In this document: piece after piece, positions 47,929 through 58,998 of the stretch
How positions within the stretch are numbered: the first letter of the stretch is position 1
Layout: every line of letters begins with the position of its first letter
Assembly (NCBI GenBank): GCA_002700095.1
Contig: PACL01000017.1
Location: 96,131 to 160,130, forward strand
Source: Fulvimarina sp.
Lineage (GTDB): Bacteria; Pseudomonadota; Alphaproteobacteria; Rhizobiales; Rhizobiaceae
DNA length: 64,000 bases
Direction: 5' to 3'
Position numbers and translations under genes: made by a program
Notes under the pieces: generated by a model
The model's database searches: none
What the model saw: the letters and a program-made list of their open reading frames with translations, nothing else
What the model was told of the DNA's origin: nothing

Positions 47929-48582
47929 ATGGCCGATAAGGGTGAGGATGCGTTCCGGACGATCTCGGAGGTCGCCGAGGATCTCGATCTGCCGCAGCAT
48001 GTCCTGCGTTTCTGGGAATCGCGCTTTGCCCAGATCCGCCCGCTGAAGCGGGGCGGGGGCCGGCGCTACTACCGGCCGGACGACGTCGAGCTGCTGCGCG
48101 GCATCCGCTATCTCCTCTACGTCAAGGGCTTCACCATCAAGGGCGTGCAGCGCCTCCTGAAGGAGAACGGCAGCCGTTTCGTCGTGGCCATCGGCTCCGG
48201 TGATCTCGCCGGCCTCGACGATCTGTCGAGCGCCCCTGCTGCCGACGGGCTGGAGGCCGAGGAGGTGGCGGAACCCCATGTCGACGACCTCGACCTGATC
48301 CATCCCGAACCCGACGCCGTCGCCGCCAGCGAGCCGCCGATGGTATCGTCAGGTGGATCGTCGGGTGGATACTCCGGCGGACCGTCTGGCGCACCGGCCG
48401 TCGGACCGGAAGAGCCGCTGCCCCCGGCAAAGCCCCGCCCTCGCGCCCTCGGCGGCTTCCTGCGCCGCGAGCGCGAGACCGCCCAGGACGGCCTGCGCCT
48501 GCCGCGCGACAGCGTCGATACCCTCGACCAGGTGCTGCTCGACCTTCTGGAATGCAAGCGCCTGCTGGACCAGGTCCGCTAG
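47929..48582 (+). CDS. MerR-family transcriptional regulator
   Basis: 217 residues from the ATG at 47929 (a TTG at 47926 adds one residue). The MerR winged helix is residues about 10-75: [20 protein letters not shown], then [20 protein letters not shown] and [13 protein letters not shown] Gly/Ser/Pro-rich linker follows and a short conserved C-terminus ([20 protein letters not shown]). The ihfA-merR pair is standard in Hyphomicrobiales; the regulon is not known to me. Confidence 0.92.
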   Translation: MADKGEDAFRTISEVAEDLDLPQHVLRFWESRFAQIRPLKRGGGRRYYRPDDVELLRGIRYLLYVKGFTIKGVQRLLKENGSRFVVAIGSGDLAGLDDLSSAPAADGLEAEEVAEPHVDDLDLIHPEPDAVAASEPPMVSSGGSSGGYSGGPSGAPAVGPEEPLPPAKPRPRALGGFLRRERETAQDGLRLPRDSVDTLDQVLLDLLECKRLLDQVR

Positions 48583-48884
48583 GCGCACCGGTCGGACGCT
48601 GCATCGGCATCGTTCGGTTCTGCCCGTGGCTTGCGCGGAGCGCCGCCGTCCCGTCGCAAGAGCCGCTCTCTCCCGCTGCAGCGAGAGTTCCTCACCCCGA
48701 GTAGTGCGACTGCCTTGCGGGAGGGCACCGGCGGAGACGTCCGGTGTTGCGCATCCCGAACTTTCAGGGACCCCCGGCACCCTTGGCCGACAAGCCAAAT
48801 TCCCCTCTCATCGTAAGAGAGCAAGACGTTCTCATAACAGGCACTTAACGGGTAACGGTTACAGCTGCATCGGTGGAGACGACG
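48583..48884 (+). other. Intergenic region upstream of the MHYT-GGDEF-EAL gene
   Basis: 302 bp with no gene, tRNA or strong hairpin that I can recognise. The AT-richer end (about 48820-48870) is the likely promoter and leader of the downstream gene. Confidence 0.4.
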
Positions 48885-51275
48885 ATGATGCAGCCGATTA
48901 TCAATTGCCTACGAACGGGCCACGACGCCTGGATGCTAATTCTGGCCGCGCTGGTCTGCACGGTGGGTGTCTATGGCGCGTTCTCCGTGGCGCGCCACGC
49001 CGGACGCGCCACGGGAAAGACCCGGCTGCGCCTGGCGGTCACCGGTCTCGTTGCGGCAGGCTGCACGGCCTGGGCCACGCACATGATCGCGCTGCTGGCC
49101 TTCGTCCCGGGCATGCCGACCGGCTTCGACCCCGTCCTGACAGCGCTCTCGCTCGTCCTCGGCATCGTCGGCATCTCCGCCGGCATGCTGATCGCGCTCG
49201 GCCGCCATTCGAGGCTGCGCCGCCTTTCGGGGGGCGTCGTCCTCGGCATCGGCGTCGTCGTCCTTCATTATCTCGGCCAGAGCGCCTATGTCGTCAGGGG
49301 TCATGTCGCCTGGGATCCGGGCCTCGTCGCCTTCTCGATTCTCGCGTCCCTCCCGATCTTCGGCCTCTCCCTGATGTGCGCCGGCGAACGCAACCGCATG
49401 GTCCGGCCCGTTGCTGCCCCGCTGCTCATCCTGGCGATCGCCGTTCTGCACATTTCGGGAATGGCCGCCCTCCAGCTGACCTACGACCCCCGCGTCGCCT
49501 TCCCGCCTCTGACGCTGGAGCCAAGCCTTCTCGCGCCGCTCGTGGCGGCCGTGAGCATCGGGCTGTTCGGCGTCGCCCTGCTTGCCCGGAGCCTGACCCG
49601 GCAGGCCAAGGCGAAGCTGCGGGAAGATCGCCAGCGGCTCGGCGAACTCGCCAATCTCGCACTGGAAGGACTGGCGATCTGCGAGAACGGGATCGCTCTC
49701 TCCGTCAACGAAGGGCTGGCGCGGCTGGCGGGACGAAGCCGGCAGGAGCTGGAGGGCAGGAGCTTCTCCGACATCCTGCCGGGCGTGAAGCTCGAAGACA
49801 TTCCGGAAGGCGAGGAAGTCGACGGGGTGCTGGCGACGTCCGGCGGCCTGTCGGTGCCGGTCCGGGTTCTGCGCCGGGAATTCGTCCTCGGCCAGCATGC
49901 CCAGACGGTCGTCGCCTTCCGCGACCAGCGCGAAAGGCTGCGAAGCGAGGCGAAGATCCGGCGGCTCGCCTATACCGATACCTTGACGGGCCTCGCCAAC
50001 CGGGAGCGTTTCCACGTCATCCTCGAAGACTGCGTGGCGCGCCATCGGGATTCGCAGACGCTCTTTGCGGTGCTGCTGTTCGATCTCGACGGGTTCAAGG
50101 GGGTGAACGACAGCCTCGGCCATTCCGGCGGCGACGAGGTCCTGAAGGTCGTCGCCGACCGGCTGTCGCAGTGCCTAGAGGATGATTGGGTCCCGGCGCG
50201 GCTCAGCGGCGACGAATTCGCCGTGCTGATGCCGGGCTGCGGCGATCCCCTGCGGGCCACTTCCGTCGCCGAGCGCGCCATCCGCGCCATCGAGGAGCCG
50301 ATCCTCCTGCGCGATCAGGTCACGCACATCTCGGCCAGCGTCGGCGTCAAGCTGTCCGACGGACACTCCTCGCCGGAGCAGATGCTGCGCAACGCCGATC
50401 TGGCGCTCTACGACGCCAAGGCCAACGGTCGTGGCCGCGTGCGTCTCTTCACGCCGGAGCTCAGGCGCGTGGCGAACGACTGGTCCACCACTGCCTTGGA
50501 GCTGCAGGACGCCTTCGAGGATGGCGATCTGGAGCTCTACTACCAGCCGCAGGTCCGGTTTTCGGACGGCGCCCTCGTCGGCGCCGAAGCGCTGATCCGC
50601 TGGAACTATCCCTATCGCGGCGTCCTCAGCCCCGCCGCCTTCCTGCCGGTCCTGGAATCGGGGCCTCTGGCCGTTCCGGTGGGCAACTGGATCCTGGCGA
50701 CGGCCTGCCGCCAGGCCGCGCTCTGGCGCGCCGCGGGTCTCACCGACTTCCGGATCGGCGTGAACCTCTTCGCCGCCCAGCTGCGCTCGCCGGATTTCGC
50801 CGCAACGGTGGAGAAGACGCTGAAGGACTTCGATCTGCCCGCCGAGGCGCTGGAACTCGAGGTGACGGAAAACATCATCCTGCGCAACGAAGGCGCCACC
50901 ATCTCCCACCTCGCCAAGCTGCGCGCCACGGGTGTCGGCATCGCCTTCGACGATTTCGGGACCGGCTACGCCTCGCTGACCATGCTGAAGGAGATCGCCA
51001 TCACCCGCCTGAAGGTCGATCGCTCCTTCGTGCGCGAGATCCAGTGGTGCGCCAAGGACCAGGCGATCGTCGATGCCATCGCGAGGATGGCGAAGGGCTG
51101 CGAGCTGACGGTCATCGCCGAGGGCATCGAGACGGAGGAACAGGCCGAGCTGATGCGCAACTATGCGGTCGAGGGCCAGGGCTACCTCTATGGCCGGCCC
51201 ATGACCGCCACGGCCTTCGAGACCCGTTACGGGATCGGCCGCGCCGAGACTGTCGCGATGGAGATGGCGGGGTAG
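48885..51275 (+). CDS. Membrane-bound MHYT-PAS-GGDEF-EAL cyclic-di-GMP signalling protein
   Basis: 796 residues from the ATG at 48885 with GGAG 8 bases upstream (a GTG at 48873 is in frame). About seven hydrophobic segments in residues 10-240 form an MHYT sensor domain with three motif positions (ATHMIAL, VVLHYLGQ, VLHISGM), a domain thought to bind metal and sense gas. A PAS-like segment (about 260-350) and a GGDEF domain with S441-G-D-E-F445 follow; the EAL domain begins near AEALIRW with Glu568 and carries ELEVTENIIL, FDDFGTGYASL and AEGIETEEQ. The catalytic EAL motifs are intact; SGDEF is an accepted active variant. It may both make and degrade c-di-GMP. Confidence 0.92.
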   Translation: MMQPIINCLRTGHDAWMLILAALVCTVGVYGAFSVARHAGRATGKTRLRLAVTGLVAAGCTAWATHMIALLAFVPGMPTGFDPVLTALSLVLGIVGISAGMLIALGRHSRLRRLSGGVVLGIGVVVLHYLGQSAYVVRGHVAWDPGLVAFSILASLPIFGLSLMCAGERNRMVRPVAAPLLILAIAVLHISGMAALQLTYDPRVAFPPLTLEPSLLAPLVAAVSIGLFGVALLARSLTRQAKAKLREDRQRLGELANLALEGLAICENGIALSVNEGLARLAGRSRQELEGRSFSDILPGVKLEDIPEGEEVDGVLATSGGLSVPVRVLRREFVLGQHAQTVVAFRDQRERLRSEAKIRRLAYTDTLTGLANRERFHVILEDCVARHRDSQTLFAVLLFDLDGFKGVNDSLGHSGGDEVLKVVADRLSQCLEDDWVPARLSGDEFAVLMPGCGDPLRATSVAERAIRAIEEPILLRDQVTHISASVGVKLSDGHSSPEQMLRNADLALYDAKANGRGRVRLFTPELRRVANDWSTTALELQDAFEDGDLELYYQPQVRFSDGALVGAEALIRWNYPYRGVLSPAAFLPVLESGPLAVPVGNWILATACRQAALWRAAGLTDFRIGVNLFAAQLRSPDFAATVEKTLKDFDLPAEALELEVTENIILRNEGATISHLAKLRATGVGIAFDDFGTGYASLTMLKEIAITRLKVDRSFVREIQWCAKDQAIVDAIARMAKGCELTVIAEGIETEEQAELMRNYAVEGQGYLYGRPMTATAFETRYGIGRAETVAMEMAG

Positions 51276-51380
51276 ATGGAGATGGCGAGCCCGATGGAGA
51301 TGGTGGGGTAGCCGCCCCGGCCATCGCCGTCGCACGCGACGCACGCCTTCCCGCCGGCATCCCCCGGCGGCGTGCCCGCC

Positions 51381-52496
51381 TCAGCGGATGCGCACCGGCA
51401 CCGTCAGCGACACGCCCTTGCCCGACGGCGGGGCGGGGAACGGGCTCGCCCGGCGCACCAGCTGGACGGCGAGGCTGTCGAGGGTGCCGTTGCCGCTCGA
51501 TCCGACCACCCTGACGCCGGTGACCCTTCCGCCCCCGTCCATCGAGAAGGCGACCCGCGTCGTGCCCGAGCCGCGGCCGGAGAAGCTGCGGCTGTAGCGG
51601 TTGAGCCGGGCCTGGACCTGCGACTGCCAGCGCGCCAGGGCGGCGCGCGAGACGCTGGCGCCCTGCGAGGCCTCGCTGCGCGACTGGCCGCGCGAGGCGA
51701 CCGATGGGGCCGCCGAGCGCCGCTGGCGCGTCTCCCGCTTCGGCGCGGGCCTTTCGGCCTTCGGCTGGCTGCGCCGTACCGGCTTTTCCGCCCTCTTCGG
51801 CGTTTCGCGAACCGCCTGGCGCACCGGCTGCGGCGGCGTCGGCCGGGCGCTCGGCAGTGGCACGACGTCCGGCAGCGCCGCGGTGTCGGGCGCCGGCTCT
51901 TCGGGTTCTTTTGGCTCGGGCTCGGGCTCGGGCTCGGGCGCGGGTCGGGGCAGGGGAACCGCGTCGAGGATCTGCGGCGCGACCTCGTCTGGTTCGGGCT
52001 CGGGAACCGGCTTCGGCTCGACCACCGGCTCCGGCGGCTGCACGACCGGCTCTTCCACAGCCGGCTCTTCAACAGGCTGGGGCTCGGGCGGCTGCGGTTC
52101 CTCCACTGGCTCGGGCGGCGCCGGCTGTTCCGGTTCGACCGGCTCCGGGACGACCGGTTCGGGCTCTGGCTCTGGCTCGGGCGGCGTCGGCTCCTGCGGC
52201 ACCTCCGTCTCCGCCTCGCTTTCGGAGGGATCCGGCGTGTTGACGGTTTCCGGCGCCGGCGCCGCGTCGTCGATCGCGGCGGAGGCCTCGGATTCCGGCG
52301 GTGGCGCGAGGTCGATCAGCACCGCGGCTTCCTCGGCGCCCTTCGGCGGCGCCTCGGGAACGTTCGCCATCAGCGCATAGGCGGCCGTCCCGTGAGCGAG
52401 CACCACCACCAAAGCGGCGACCAGCCAACGCCCGGCGCCGGCGCGCCGCGGCGATCCGTCGAAGGGGTCGAAACTGCCGGATGTCTGCCGTGCCAT
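51381..52496 (-). CDS. tonB: TonB-family energy transducer
   Basis: 371 residues from the ATG at 52496. A single transmembrane helix (WLVAALVVVLAHGTAAYALM) at about residues 21-40 anchors it. A long periplasmic spacer rich in Pro and Glu (repeats such as PEPEPEPEP) follows, then Arg/Lys-rich segments, and a C-terminal TonB domain: WQSQVQARLNRYSRSF, TRVAFSMDGGGRVTGVRV and SPFPAPPSGK. It carries proton-motive energy to outer-membrane receptors. It lies 7 bp after exbD. Confidence 0.9.
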   Translation of the reverse strand: MARQTSGSFDPFDGSPRRAGAGRWLVAALVVVLAHGTAAYALMANVPEAPPKGAEEAAVLIDLAPPPESEASAAIDDAAPAPETVNTPDPSESEAETEVPQEPTPPEPEPEPEPVVPEPVEPEQPAPPEPVEEPQPPEPQPVEEPAVEEPVVQPPEPVVEPKPVPEPEPDEVAPQILDAVPLPRPAPEPEPEPEPKEPEEPAPDTAALPDVVPLPSARPTPPQPVRQAVRETPKRAEKPVRRSQPKAERPAPKRETRQRRSAAPSVASRGQSRSEASQGASVSRAALARWQSQVQARLNRYSRSFSGRGSGTTRVAFSMDGGGRVTGVRVVGSSGNGTLDSLAVQLVRRASPFPAPPSGKGVSLTVPVRIR

Positions 52497-52503
52497 GATC
52501 CGC

Positions 52504-53049
52504 CTATCGCCCGGCGCCGTCCGCGCCGCTGCTGCCCGAACTGGCGCCCGCGCCGAGACCTGCCGCGCCCGGGCTGCCTGTCGCCGCGCCCGCGCCACCG
52601 CCCGCTGCGGCCCGCGCCGCCTCGGCGCGGCCCGGATCCTCGAGGCCGACGAGGCCGATCTTCAGGTAGCCGGCCGAACGCAGCGCGTTCATCACCTCCA
52701 TGATGTCGGAATAGGGCACCGTGCCGTCGGCGCGCAGGAAGATGCGCTCGTCGCGGTTGCCGTCGGTGCGCCGGTCGAGGCTTTCGGCGAGGGCTTCGGC
52801 GGTGATCGGGTCCTCGCCGAGGCTCAGCGACAGGTCTTCCTGGATGGTCAGGTAGACCGGCTCGTCCGGCCGCTCCTGCGGGGCGGCGTTGGAGGTCGGA
52901 AGATCCACCGGCACGTCCACCGTCGAGAGCGGCGCGGCCACCATGAAGATGATCAGGAGAACCAGCATAACGTCGATGAAGGGCGTGACGTTGATCTCCG
53001 AGACCTCGTCGCCCGTGTCGTCGTCGCTGCTGCCGAGCTTGACTGCCAT
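52504..53049 (-). CDS. exbD: Biopolymer transport protein ExbD
   Basis: 181 residues; ATG at 53049. EVSEINVTPFIDVMLVLLII contains the transmembrane helix with the conserved Asp that moves protons. The periplasmic domain follows (FLRADGTVPYSDIMEVMNAL). A Gly/Ala-rich C-terminal tail of about 45 residues is not part of the domain. It lies 5 bp after exbB. Confidence 0.93.
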   Translation of the reverse strand: MAVKLGSSDDDTGDEVSEINVTPFIDVMLVLLIIFMVAAPLSTVDVPVDLPTSNAAPQERPDEPVYLTIQEDLSLSLGEDPITAEALAESLDRRTDGNRDERIFLRADGTVPYSDIMEVMNALRSAGYLKIGLVGLEDPGRAEAARAAAGGGAGAATGSPGAAGLGAGASSGSSGADGAGR

Positions 53050-53054
53050 GGCGC

Positions 53055-54221
<1,167 letters not shown>

Positions 54222-54760
54222 GATGGGGACCGTAACCTGAAGATTGCCGGATGCCGGAGACGCCGCGACGGGGGGCGTCCCGACGGCGAACCGGCTTCTC
54301 GTGCCTCCTTTATGGAAACATGATGTCCAACGTCAACTTAATGGGCGCGATTTGCGCCGGCAAAGCCGGGGATTGGCAGGAAATACCCGGCACCCGCCGC
54401 CCGGCTGCCCGTCATGGCCAAGTTGGCTGGAGTAAGTCCAGGGTATTTGTCAGACGCCATCTGCCGCCGCGTGGCGCTTCTCTTGCCCGCCGCCCTTCCG
54501 GGAATGCTCTCGGTTCAGGTCCGGTCCGCGCCGCGCCGGCCGGGCCGGCAGGCGCTCCCGCGCAGGTTCCGCCGGCGAAAGCTTTCGCATCATCGCCGGA
54601 CGCACTAGGTAAGTCCTTGGTGGCGGAGATCATCCGCCCGCTGCCGACCGCCGCAGGCCCGGACGGTTTGACACCCGAACCGGCCCGTGCCCCGCATGTC
54701 CTGCAATTCCGGCGCAGCCTCTCGCCGCAGCCGCCGCAATTGCCCCAGATCGACGGGCTC
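54222..54760 (+). other. Divergent intergenic region between exbB and the helicase gene
   Basis: 539 bp. The helicase reading frame is open from 54251, but this part lacks conserved sequence, so it is treated as upstream region. It must hold the exbB promoter; I see no clear Fur, Irr or RirA box. Confidence 0.4.
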
Positions 54761-57700
54761 ATGAGCCGACTGACCTTCGCTTCCCCCTCGAATTCCGTTC
54801 AGGGCCGTGCCGCCGACGCCACCGTCACCGCGGTGCTCGGCCCGACGAACACGGGCAAGACCCATCTCGCCATTGAGCGGATGATCGCCCATGGCTCGGG
54901 GACCATCGGCCTGCCGCTCCGGCTCCTGGCGCGGGAGGTCTATCAGAAGGTCTGCGACCGGGTCGGCGCGGCCAATGTTGCGCTGATCACCGGCGAGGAG
55001 AAGATCCGCCCGCCCAAGGCGCGCTATTTCATCTGCACCGTCGAGGCGATGCCGCGCCATCCCGGCACCGCCTTCGTCGCCATCGACGAGGTGCAGCTCG
55101 CCGGCGACCTCGAGCGCGGCCATGTCTTCACCGACCGCATCCTCACCGCCCGCGGCTTCCAGGAGACGCTGCTGCTCGGCGCCTCGACCATGACCGGCGT
55201 CCTCAAGCAGCTGATTCCCGGCCTCGGCACCCAGACGCGGCCCCGGCTCTCCAACCTCGTCTATGCCGGCTCCAAGAAGATCACCCGCCTGCCGCGGCGC
55301 TCCGCCATCGTCGCCTTCTCCGCTGAGGAGGTCTATGCGATCGCCGAATTGATCCGGCGCCAGCGCGGCGGCGCGGCGGTTGTCCTTGGGGCGCTGTCGC
55401 CGCGCACCCGCAACGCCCAGGTCGAGCTCTACCAGAATGGCGAGGTCGATTATCTCGTCGCCACCGACGCCATCGGCATGGGCCTCAATCTCGACGTCGA
55501 TCACGTGGCCTTCGCCCAGGACTGGAAATATGACGGTTTCCAGTATCGCCAGCTCACTGCCGCCGAATACGGCCAGATCGCCGGCCGGGCCGGCCGGCAC
55601 GTGCGCGACGGCACCTTCGGCGTCACCGGCCAGGTCGATCCTTTGCCGGAGGAACTCGTCGAGGCGCTGGAGGGCCATTCCTTCGCGCCGGTGAAGGTGC
55701 TGCAGTGGCGCAGCGGCGACCATGACTTCACCTCCCTCGACGCGCTCAAGCAGAGCCTCGAACGCCCGCCGCCGGTGGACGCGCTCACCAAGGCGTTGCC
55801 CTCGGTCGACCAGCGGGCGCTGGAATTCCTCTCCCGCGTCCCCGACGTCGCCGAGCGGGCGAGGGGGGCAAGGCGCGTCGAATTGCTGTGGGAGACCTGC
55901 AAGCTGCCGGACTACCGGCGCATCGCTCCCGCCCAGCATGCCGAGATCATCGCCTCGATCTATGCCGACGTCGCCGACAACGGTCACGTGTCGGAAGACT
56001 ACATGGCGGCCCAGGTGCGCCGGGCCGACCGCACCGAGGGCGATCTCGATACGCTGTCCCAGCGAATCGCCGAAATCCGCACCTGGACCTATATTTCCCA
56101 CCGGCCCGACTGGCTGGCCGATCCGACACACTGGCAGGAAAAGACGCGCGACATCGAGAATCGTCTGTCCGACGCTCTTCACGACAGGTTGACGAAACGG
56201 TTCGTAGACCGCAGGACAAGCGTCTTGATGAAGCGGCTGAGAGAGAACGCATTCATGGAAGCAGAAATCGCCAACGACGGAACGGTGACGGTCGAGGGCC
56301 ACGCCGTAGGCGAACTGCAGGCGTTTCGTTTCTCTGCCGATACCAAGGCGGAGGGCGCGGACGCTCGCGCCGTGCGGACTGCGGCCCAGAAGGCCCTCGC
56401 CGGCGAGTTCGAAAAGCGTGCGGAACGCTTCGCCAATTCGCCCAACGGTGATCTCGCCCTCGGCTCCGACGGGCTGGTGCGCTGGCTCGGCGCGCCGGTG
56501 GCGATGCTGACCGGCGGCGAGGACCCGCTGAAGCCGCGCATCGTGTTGCTGGCCGACGAACAGCTGACCGGCCCGATGCGCGACATGGTGGCGAACCGGG
56601 TCGATCGCTACGTGACCTACCAGGTCTCGACCGTCCTGAAGCCGCTCGCCGACCTCAAGCAGGCCGAGGGGCTCGACGGCGTCGCCCGCGGTCTCGCCTA
56701 CCGGCTGGTCGAGGAATACGGCATTCTCCAGCGCCGCGACGTCGCCGAGGAAGTGCGCGCCCTCGATCAGGGCGCCCGGGCGGCCCTCCGACGCTTCGGC
56801 GTGCGCTTCGGCGCCTACCACATCTTCGTGCCGATGCTGATCAAGCCGGCCCCCGCCGGCCTCCTGACGCTGCTCTGGGCGATCCGCAACGACGGCCGCG
56901 AGCGCGCGGGCTTCGGCGACGTGACCCATCTTCTGGCCACCGGCCGCACCTCGGCCGTCGCCGATACCGACTTCGACCCGATCTTCTACAAGCTCGCCGG
57001 ATACCGGCTGCTCGGCCGCCGCGCCGTGCGCGTGGATATCCTCGAGCGTCTCGCCGATCTCATTCGTCCGGCCCTGTCGTGGAAGCCCGGCTCCGGCAAG
57101 CGGCCGGAAGGCGGCTTCAACGGCTCGCAGTTCCTGGTCACGCCGGCGATGATGTCGATCCTCGGCGCCACCGCCGACGACATGGACGAGATCCTGAAGG
57201 GCCTCGGCTACCGGCCGCAGCCGATGCAGGCCGACGCCGTCGAGGGTGAGCTGACCCGCCTCGACGAGGAAGCCCTGGCCCGCGAGGCAGCCGAAAAGGC
57301 TGCCTCAAGAGCCGAGGCCGAACGGCGAGCAGCCGAAGCTGCCGCCACCGCCGAGGCGCCGCAGGTGCCGGACGTTGCGCCGAGCGACGGCAGTGAAGCA
57401 GCCGCAGAGCCCGCCGCAACGACGCCGGTCCCCGAGCCGACAGCCGAGACCGGCGGGATCGAGGCCGCCGAGGTCGAGACTGGCGAGATTGAGGTCGCCG
57501 AAACCGAAGCTGGCGAAGTCGAGGCCGCCGGCGAGGCCGCCGCGACCGATGCCGCGCTTCTGGCCGAGGAAGCCGCCGGCGAGGCCGCCGAAGACGGCGA
57601 CACCGCCGAAACCGCCGATGCGCCGGCTGCCGCCGTGTCCGAATCGCACGAGGCCGAGAGCGCTCCGCTCGAAGCTGCGGGCGAGGCGGCTGCAGACGAG

Positions 57701-58351
57701 CCGGCCACGGCCGCCGACCCGGCGCCCGCCGCGAGCGAATCGGCCGATACGGCGCGTGAGACGGCGGAACAGGCTTCCGCCGAGGCGGACGAAGCCGCGA
57801 CGGCTTCGACGACCGACGCGGCAAGCGACGTTTCGGCTGACGAGAGCGCGAGCGAGCCGGTGGCCGCAGCCGCAGCGTCATCGGCCGACGAGGCTGCCGA
57901 AACCGCCGCCGAAACCGCCGAACCCCGCATCGTCCAGGTCTGGCGCCCCCATCGCGGCGACCGTAATGCCGGTCAGAACCGCCAGGGCCGCCGCAACCGC
58001 CGTCCCGGCCAGGGCCAGGGCCAGGCGCCGCAGGGCCAGGGCCAGGGACACGGTCAGGCCCAGCCGGCCGGCGAACCCGGTGGCGAGCGCCAGCAGCGCT
58101 TTTCCCGCGGCCCGAACCGCCCGGATCGTCCTGAGGGCGAGGAGCGCCAGCAGCGCCATGGCAAGGGTGGCCCGAAGGGCAAGAACCGTCCGGGCAAGGA
58201 CTTCGGGGATCGCCCCGAGCGCGGCAACCGCGGGCCGCAGCGCGACGAGACGGCCGGCGTCAATCCTCGCCGGGACAAGGCGCCCCAGCGCATCGACCCG
58301 GATTCGCCCTTCGCCAAGCTCGCCGCGCTGAAGGAAAAGCTTGGTCGCTGA
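54761..58351 (+). CDS. SUV3-like RNA/DNA helicase with long low-complexity C-terminal tail
   Basis: 1196 residues from the ATG at 54761 (MSRLTFASPSN); the frame is open to 54251 but earlier starts have no conserved content. Walker A is LGPTNTGKTHLAIERM near residue 30, Walker B is FVAIDEVQLAGD, and GGAAVVLGALSPRTRNAQVE with DYLVATDAIGMGLNLDV and IAGRAGRH form the second RecA-like domain. This is the SUV3/MgpS-type helicase group, linked to RNA turnover. From about residue 830 the protein is Ala/Glu/Thr-rich, then Gly/Gln/Arg-rich (GQGQGQAPQGQGQG), probably disordered and RNA-binding. The S4 gene overlaps its end by 11 bp. Confidence 0.88.
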   Translation: MSRLTFASPSNSVQGRAADATVTAVLGPTNTGKTHLAIERMIAHGSGTIGLPLRLLAREVYQKVCDRVGAANVALITGEEKIRPPKARYFICTVEAMPRHPGTAFVAIDEVQLAGDLERGHVFTDRILTARGFQETLLLGASTMTGVLKQLIPGLGTQTRPRLSNLVYAGSKKITRLPRRSAIVAFSAEEVYAIAELIRRQRGGAAVVLGALSPRTRNAQVELYQNGEVDYLVATDAIGMGLNLDVDHVAFAQDWKYDGFQYRQLTAAEYGQIAGRAGRHVRDGTFGVTGQVDPLPEELVEALEGHSFAPVKVLQWRSGDHDFTSLDALKQSLERPPPVDALTKALPSVDQRALEFLSRVPDVAERARGARRVELLWETCKLPDYRRIAPAQHAEIIASIYADVADNGHVSEDYMAAQVRRADRTEGDLDTLSQRIAEIRTWTYISHRPDWLADPTHWQEKTRDIENRLSDALHDRLTKRFVDRRTSVLMKRLRENAFMEAEIANDGTVTVEGHAVGELQAFRFSADTKAEGADARAVRTAAQKALAGEFEKRAERFANSPNGDLALGSDGLVRWLGAPVAMLTGGEDPLKPRIVLLADEQLTGPMRDMVANRVDRYVTYQVSTVLKPLADLKQAEGLDGVARGLAYRLVEEYGILQRRDVAEEVRALDQGARAALRRFGVRFGAYHIFVPMLIKPAPAGLLTLLWAIRNDGRERAGFGDVTHLLATGRTSAVADTDFDPIFYKLAGYRLLGRRAVRVDILERLADLIRPALSWKPGSGKRPEGGFNGSQFLVTPAMMSILGATADDMDEILKGLGYRPQPMQADAVEGELTRLDEEALAREAAEKAASRAEAERRAAEAAATAEAPQVPDVAPSDGSEAAAEPAATTPVPEPTAETGGIEAAEVETGEIEVAETEAGEVEAAGEAAATDAALLAEEAAGEAAEDGDTAETADAPAAAVSESHEAESAPLEAAGEAAADEPATAADPAPAASESADTARETAEQASAEADEAATASTTDAASDVSADESASEPVAAAAASSADEAAETAAETAEPRIVQVWRPHRGDRNAGQNRQGRRNRRPGQGQGQAPQGQGQGHGQAQPAGEPGGERQQRFSRGPNRPDRPEGEERQQRHGKGGPKGKNRPGKDFGDRPERGNRGPQRDETAGVNPRRDKAPQRIDPDSPFAKLAALKEKLGR

Positions 58352-58778
58352 CCCGCACGAGGCGGAGGAGGGCGCCGCGCCGGTCGCTGCAGGCGTCCAG
58401 CGCATCGACAAGTGGCTGTTCTTCGCCCGCATCGTGAAGTCGCGGACGCTGGCGCAGAAGCTGGTCGCTTCCGGCGGCGTCAGGGTCAATCGCGACAAGA
58501 TCGCCAATCCCGCCCAGAAGGTGCGGGTCGGCGACACGCTGACCGTCTCCTATGCCGATGCGGTGCGGGTCTTGAAGATCCGCGCCCCCGGCGAGCGGCG
58601 CGGCCCGGCCAGCGAGGCGGCTCTTCTCTATGAGGACCTGTCGGAGCCCGCCGCCGGGCGGACCCGGCCCGAGCCGGCGATCAGCCTGCGCCCGGATGCG
58701 CCGGAAAAGGGCACCGGCCGTCCCTCCAAGAAGGACCGCCGCTCCCTGTCCCGGCTGAAGGGCGGCGATCCCGGCTGA
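58341..58778 (+). CDS. RNA-binding S4 domain protein (Hsp15-like)
   Basis: 145 residues beginning at a TTG (58341) that overlaps the helicase gene, with AAGGAAAA just upstream. The S4 domain is RIDKWLFFARIVKSRTLAQK followed by GGVRVNRDKIANPAQKVRVG. Hsp15 (HslR) binds stalled 50S subunits carrying peptidyl-tRNA; this protein has the same fold and a basic C-terminal tail. The overlap suggests coupled translation with the helicase. Confidence 0.88.
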   Translation: MVADPHEAEEGAAPVAAGVQRIDKWLFFARIVKSRTLAQKLVASGGVRVNRDKIANPAQKVRVGDTLTVSYADAVRVLKIRAPGERRGPASEAALLYEDLSEPAAGRTRPEPAISLRPDAPEKGTGRPSKKDRRSLSRLKGGDPG

Positions 58779-58998
58779 GCGCCGTCGTCGTCCGCCGCTT
58801 TGGGCCGCGCCGCCGAAAGCCTGTCGGGACCCGGTGGAATGGCTTTGTCCAAACCGCCCGTTCGACGACAAGCTTTGCGCTTGCAAGCCAAATGCCGAGT
58901 GTCTAGGTCCAGATGGACGGCTGCTGTCCGCCGAACGGGCGCAGCAAGGCAAGACCGTGGCCCCGCCTCGCCGGCCGGGCCGCCGAAGAGGATGACAC

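Noticed and set aside
54605..56929. 774-residue minus-strand frame opposite the helicase
   Set aside because: Antisense shadow of a conserved helicase core; no ribosome site or domain.
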